Below are positions 5,333 through 7,340 of a DNA stretch of 7,340 nucleotides, in pieces. Position 1 is the first letter of the stretch. Every line of letters begins with the position of its first letter. This stretch comes from DAOUAE01 sp034433795. GTDB taxonomy: Bacteria; Chloroflexota; UBA6077; FW602-bin22; DAOUAE01. The DNA lies in the NCBI GenBank assembly GCA_034433795.1, contig DAOUAE010000095.1, positions 1 through 7,340 of the forward strand, read 5' to 3'. The notes under the pieces are model-generated. The model saw only the letters and a program-made list of their open reading frames with translations. It made no database searches and was not told the DNA's origin. The position numbers and the translations under genes were made by a program.

Positions 5333-5376
5333 GCGCAGACGGCCGGACAGCGCCTCTACCCGCCATCGGATCGTCC
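5303..5376. repeat. Nested inverted repeat spanning both convergent gene ends (possible bidirectional terminator)
   Basis: GGACGATCCGATG (5303-5315) is perfectly repeated in reverse as CATCGGATCGTCC (5364-5376), a 13-bp outer stem. Inside, CCGGCC (5324-5329) pairs with GGCCGG (5341-5346). GCGCCTC also occurs twice as a direct repeat inside the loop (from 5315 and 5350). Both stop codons (5330-5332 plus, 5356-5358 minus) lie within the loop. There is no T-run on either side. Its placement between convergent genes suggests termination or protection of both messages. Confidence 0.65.
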
Positions 5377-6234
5377 GGGCTGGTGACCCCACCGCCCAGA
5401 CGACGCCCCGGCGAGGAGCGCACCGTAGGTGGTGAGGCGCACGCCCCGGCGGACGACGGCCTCGCGCACCCGCGGACTGGTCAGGGCCTGGAGTTCAGCC
5501 CGTCCGGCCGGCGTGTCCAGCCGGGGATGGGTGTAGAGTTCGAAGCAGCCGGGCGGTAGAGCCTCCAGAAGCGCCAGGAGCGAGGTCTCGGTCAACCGCC
5601 CGGTCTGCAGCAGGCCGAAGACCCCGTCCAGGATCAGGAACCCGCGGGCCCGCAGCCGCCGACGGTAAAGAGCCCCCAACAGGTGGAAAAGCAGAAGGAG
5701 CAGCGCCGCCCGGCCCCGGCCGGCCTGGTCGAGGCCGAGGACGAACCAGGGTTCGACCGGCAGGCGCAGGGCCCGGACGCCGGCCTCCTCGGCCGCCCCG
5801 AGGAGCGCCCCGAAGACGACCGGGTGGAGGTGAAAATGATGATGGCTGTCGAGATGGTCCAGCCGCAGCCCGGTCTTTTGGAAACGTCCGACCTGGGCCC
5901 GGACCTCGCGCTGGATCTGCGCCCGCGCGGCCGGGCTGAGAAACCAGCGCACCCCGGTCCACACCAGCCGCCGGGGGAAACCGCCGTCGGCCCCGACCAG
6001 CGCCGGCACCATCTCCGGCGGCAGGCACGGCCGGCCCTCGGTCAGGACGAGGTGCAGGCCCACCGCCAGCCCCGGCCGGGCGCGGGCCAGGGCCACCGCT
6101 TCGTCCGCCGCCGCTCCGGTCACCATCAGACTGGCGCTGGTCAGAATCCCCTGCTCCCAGGCGGTGATGACCGCCTGGTTGACCGCCGCGGAGGCCCCAA
6201 AATCGTCGGCGGTGACCACGAGGCACCGCTCCAC
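5356..6234 (-). CDS. ChbG/HpnK (YdjC) family carbohydrate deacetylase
   Basis: A 292-residue metal-dependent deacetylase that removes acetyl groups from N-acetylated sugars. YdjC/ChbG acts on chito-oligosaccharides; HpnK acts on sugar-bearing hopanoids. Visible landmarks are VVTADDFG (6-13, D11 as metal or catalytic Asp), GLHLVLTEGRPCLPP (59-73, H61), and LDHLDSHHHFHLHP (125-138, with the metal His around 131), then RALRLP and FELYTHPRL near the C-terminus. The length and the GLHLVLTEG, SPAAR and DGVFGLLQTG...LLALLEALPPG segments look closer to HpnK than to ChbG, but no hopanoid gene is in the window, so no symbol is given. The start is GTG at 6234, with GGAGG 6 nt upstream. It is a single-gene unit with its own promoter (6252-6280) and converges with the signal peptidase gene 23 nt away. 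A role in surface glycan or glycolipid modification is the safest inference. Confidence 0.88.
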   Translation of the reverse strand: MERCLVVTADDFGASAAVNQAVITAWEQGILTSASLMVTGAAADEAVALARARPGLAVGLHLVLTEGRPCLPPEMVPALVGADGGFPRRLVWTGVRWFLSPAARAQIQREVRAQVGRFQKTGLRLDHLDSHHHFHLHPVVFGALLGAAEEAGVRALRLPVEPWFVLGLDQAGRGRAALLLLLFHLLGALYRRRLRARGFLILDGVFGLLQTGRLTETSLLALLEALPPGCFELYTHPRLDTPAGRAELQALTSPRVREAVVRRGVRLTTYGALLAGASSGRWGHQPGRSDGG

Positions 6235-6240
6235 GCCGAT

Positions 6241-6245
6241 CCTCC
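6241..6245 (-). promoter_or_regulatory. Shine-Dalgarno site that decides the GTG start of the deacetylase gene
   Basis: GGAGG on the minus strand, 6 nt before GTG 6234. The next residues (ERCLVVTADDFG) match the usual N-terminus of the family, so the start is well supported. Confidence 0.75.
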
Positions 6246-6251
6246 GCCGTC

Positions 6252-6280
6252 AGCCTATGCCGACCGGTCGGCCCCGTCAA
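6252..6280 (-). promoter_or_regulatory. Promoter of the deacetylase gene with palindromic operator in the spacer
   Basis: On the minus strand, -35 TTGACG (6275-6280), a 17-nt spacer, and -10 TAGGCT (6252-6257). The spacer holds GCCGACCGGTCGGC (6259-6272), a perfect 14-bp palindrome. The predicted start of transcription is near 6245, right at the Shine-Dalgarno site. A protein bound there would either block RNA polymerase or, as with MerR-type activators, distort the spacer. Confidence 0.6.
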
Positions 6281-6400
6281 GAGAACACTTCAAGAATTCC
6301 TCGGCCCCGCGTCCGCCCGGCGGCCGGCGAACCACCAGCAGACCGGGCGACCCCACGGCCAGACGCCTGAGACCTGACCGGCCACCAGCCGGCGTGCCGC

Positions 6401-6814
6401 TCATCCGGCCTTCAGGTCGCGCTCGGCCAGTCCACCGGCCGTCTGTAGGAGCCGGAAATGCCCATCGCCGTAATGCCAGATCGGCACCTCGGCCACCAGG
6501 GCGGCGCCGGCTAGCAGGAGGTCGACCACTGGCACACGATGCCCTTGGCGCCCCAGCGTCCAGCCCAGACGGGCTGCCGCGAGAGCCTCCGCTGGCCCGA
6601 GCGGCAGACAGGTCAGAGCGGTCAGGTCCTCGGTCAGGAGGGCGAAATCGGCCTCGGTCCGGGCCCCCCAGAGCACCTCGATGAGGACGGGGGCGGCCGT
6701 CAGAGCCTCACCGGTCTGGAGCAGATCGACGAGCGCGGCTTTCACCCGTGGGTCACCATGCGGATGGAAGAACTCGATCCAGGCCGAGGTATCGATCAGC
6801 GCTCGCCCCGCCAC
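6401..6814 (-). CDS. vapC: VapC-type PIN-domain ribonuclease toxin
   Basis: A 137-residue toxin of normal VapC size. PIN-domain acidic residues are all present: D8 in ALIDTSAWIEFF, E46 in APVLIEVLWG, D98 in VPVVDLLLAGAAL and D117 in IWHYGDGHF. Such toxins cut tRNA or rRNA in a Mg2+-dependent way when freed from the antitoxin. The start is GTG at 6814, 10 nt after AGGAGG at 6825-6830 inside the antitoxin gene. The two genes overlap by 19 nt, as expected for coupled antitoxin-first expression. The RNA target cannot be told from the sequence. Confidence 0.92.
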   Translation of the reverse strand: MAGRALIDTSAWIEFFHPHGDPRVKAALVDLLQTGEALTAAPVLIEVLWGARTEADFALLTEDLTALTCLPLGPAEALAAARLGWTLGRQGHRVPVVDLLLAGAALVAEVPIWHYGDGHFRLLQTAGGLAERDLKAG

Positions 6815-7002
6815 TGCCGCAGCGCCTCCTGCGTCAGCGTCAACTCAACCGTCCCGGCGTGCTCCCGCAGGCGCCGGAGCCGCTCCCGGCTCACCAGCGC
6901 CCGCAGCGCCCACTCGATGGTCTCCCGCCGGGTCCTGGCCCCGCTGAGCCGCCGGGCCTCCTCCAGCAGCTCCTCGTCGATCTCGACCATCAGTCGTCGC
7001 AT
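6796..7002 (-). CDS. vapB: VapB-type antitoxin
   Basis: A 68-residue protein starting MRRLMVEIDEELLEEARRL, followed by SGARTRRETIEWALRALV. This is the usual ribbon-helix-helix pattern of VapB antitoxins with an N-terminal beta strand, two helices and a Thr-Arg-x-Glu turn. The charged, Gln/Arg-rich C-terminus (from about residue 42) would wrap around VapC. ATG 7002 is chosen because GGGAG lies 5 nt upstream; an upstream in-frame start near 7044 lies in the operator. The dimer should repress its own promoter at the TGTACATA repeats. It precedes and overlaps vapC. Confidence 0.88.
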   Translation of the reverse strand: MRRLMVEIDEELLEEARRLSGARTRRETIEWALRALVSRERLRRLREHAGTVELTLTQEALRQWRGER

Positions 7003-7020
7003 GTTATCTCCCGATAGACT

Positions 7021-7045
7021 ATTATGTACATATTTAGTGTACATA
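7021..7045 (-). promoter_or_regulatory. vapBC promoter/operator: -10 plus two exact TATGTACA repeats
   Basis: An AT-rich island in GC-rich DNA. On the minus strand TATGTACA occurs twice, 13 bp apart (plus-strand TGTACATA at 7025-7032 and 7038-7045), each centred on the palindrome TGTACA. CATAAT (7021-7026) is a likely -10 that overlaps the proximal repeat, so bound VapBC would hide it. No clear -35 is seen. The palindrome CGCTAGCG (7046-7053) adjoins the upstream repeat. Confidence 0.6.
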
Positions 7046-7053
7046 CGCTAGCG

Positions 7054-7215
7054 GCATCCTTCAAGATATCCAGTCGGGGGCCATTCGGCGGTCAAGACAT
7101 CCTGTCGGGGCGCGCCTCGCTCTCTGAAACCCCACCCGCCGTCGGTCTGGTTCTCCGGCGGCCGACGCGCCGGCTCGCTGACCTGCTTATAAATTGAAGG
7201 TTAAGGGGCTGGTCT
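7054..7215. other. Intergenic stretch between two toxin-antitoxin loci
   Basis: No open frame with coding character is seen. It holds two 19-bp near-identical direct repeats (7061-7110) and a 6-bp stem CCGGCG/CGCCGG with a 7-nt loop (7155-7173) that lacks a T-run. Confidence 0.5.
7061..7110. repeat. Two 19-bp direct repeats, 31 bp apart (possible mobile-element end remnant)
   Basis: TCAAGATATCCAGTCGGGG (7061-7079) and TCAAGACATCCTGTCGGGG (7092-7110) differ at two positions and are separated by 12 nt. Multiple short direct repeats near a terminus are typical of transposase-binding ends, such as those of IS21-family elements. No transposase gene is in the window, so this would be a remnant or a solo end. 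Binding sites for a regulator are the alternative. Confidence 0.5.
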
Positions 7216-7340
7216 TCATGCATCCCCTATCCAGTGTGCCCAGGTGATGCCCTGATGCCGCAGGGCGTTCACCACCCGGCGATCGGCGCTCCAGAACTCG
7301 GCGCCGCGCATCTCGGCCAAAGCCACGTAGAAGGCGTCAT
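7216..7340 (-). CDS. PIN-domain (VapC-like) toxin, C-terminal fragment entering from the right edge
   Basis: The last 40 residues of a protein whose start lies beyond the window; the stop TGA is at 7216-7218. The sequence DAFYVALAEMRGAEFWSADRR, then VVNALRHQGITWAHWIGDA, is the typical C-terminal end of a PIN domain. The first Asp is in the DAxYVALAE helix, and the Asp of SADRR is the fourth acidic site. It differs from the VapC at 6401-6814, so it is a second, separate toxin. Its antitoxin should lie to the right, upstream on the minus strand. Confidence 0.82.
   Translation of the reverse strand, partial: DAFYVALAEMRGAEFWSADRRVVNALRHQGITWAHWIGDA

Noticed and set aside
5683..6684. A 333-residue plus-strand frame over the deacetylase and vapC
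   Set aside because: It crosses two genes with clear catalytic motifs on the other strand, and its product is Pro/Arg/Gly-rich with no domain.
7155..7173. A CCGGCG/CGCCGG hairpin as a terminator of the right-edge toxin
   Set aside because: The 6-bp GC stem lacks a T-run on either strand, and such stems are expected by chance at this GC content.

Overview
The window is GC-rich DNA with dense genes, Shine-Dalgarno sites close to AAGGAGGT, several GTG starts, a Tat-type lipoprotein signal and bacterial -35/-10 elements. This points to a bacterium. The presence of rtcA, a FAU-1-like RNA-processing protein, a His-type (SipW/archaeal-like) signal peptidase and VapBC modules would fit a thermophilic or deep-branching GC-rich lineage, such as a high-GC Firmicutes, Chloroflexota or Armatimonadota-like organism. 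The sequence alone does not settle the lineage.

Positions 1-1706 (minus strand) hold a tight three-gene envelope operon, read right to left. It encodes a Tat lipoprotein made of repeated helical hairpins, a four-helix DUF4383-type membrane protein, and a secreted Cys/His-rich protein that runs off the left edge. The gaps between genes are 19 nt each. The ~460-nt divergent region 1707-2164 has no convincing gene. It does contain a striking array of five TTTGNC boxes with 11-12 bp periodicity, just upstream of a -10-like GATAAT pointing at this operon.

Positions 2165-4160 (plus strand) hold an overlapping pair for RNA metabolism: an RNA 3'-phosphate cyclase (RtcA) with an intact nucleophilic histidine but an altered N-terminal motif, and a compact FAU-1/DUF402 protein that seems to lack the internal S1 region. 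Positions 4260-5332 (plus) hold a second unit: a TATAAT promoter preceded by a perfect hairpin, a membrane-anchored or secreted beta-rich protein, and an overlapping SipW-type signal peptidase that is probably dedicated to it. This unit converges with a ChbG/HpnK-family polysaccharide/glycoside deacetylase (5356-6234, minus). The two converging gene ends lie inside a nested inverted repeat with a perfect 13-bp outer arm. The deacetylase has its own promoter, with a 14-bp perfect palindrome filling the spacer between -35 and -10.

Positions 6401-7340 (minus) are a toxin-antitoxin region: a vapBC pair with an AT-rich operator, two near-identical 19-bp direct repeats that may be the remnant of a mobile-element end, and the C-terminus of a second PIN-domain toxin entering from the right edge. 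The most unusual signals are the phased array, the convergent inverted repeat that encodes GRSD in both proteins, the palindrome in the deacetylase promoter, and the non-canonical RtcA/FAU-1 pair.
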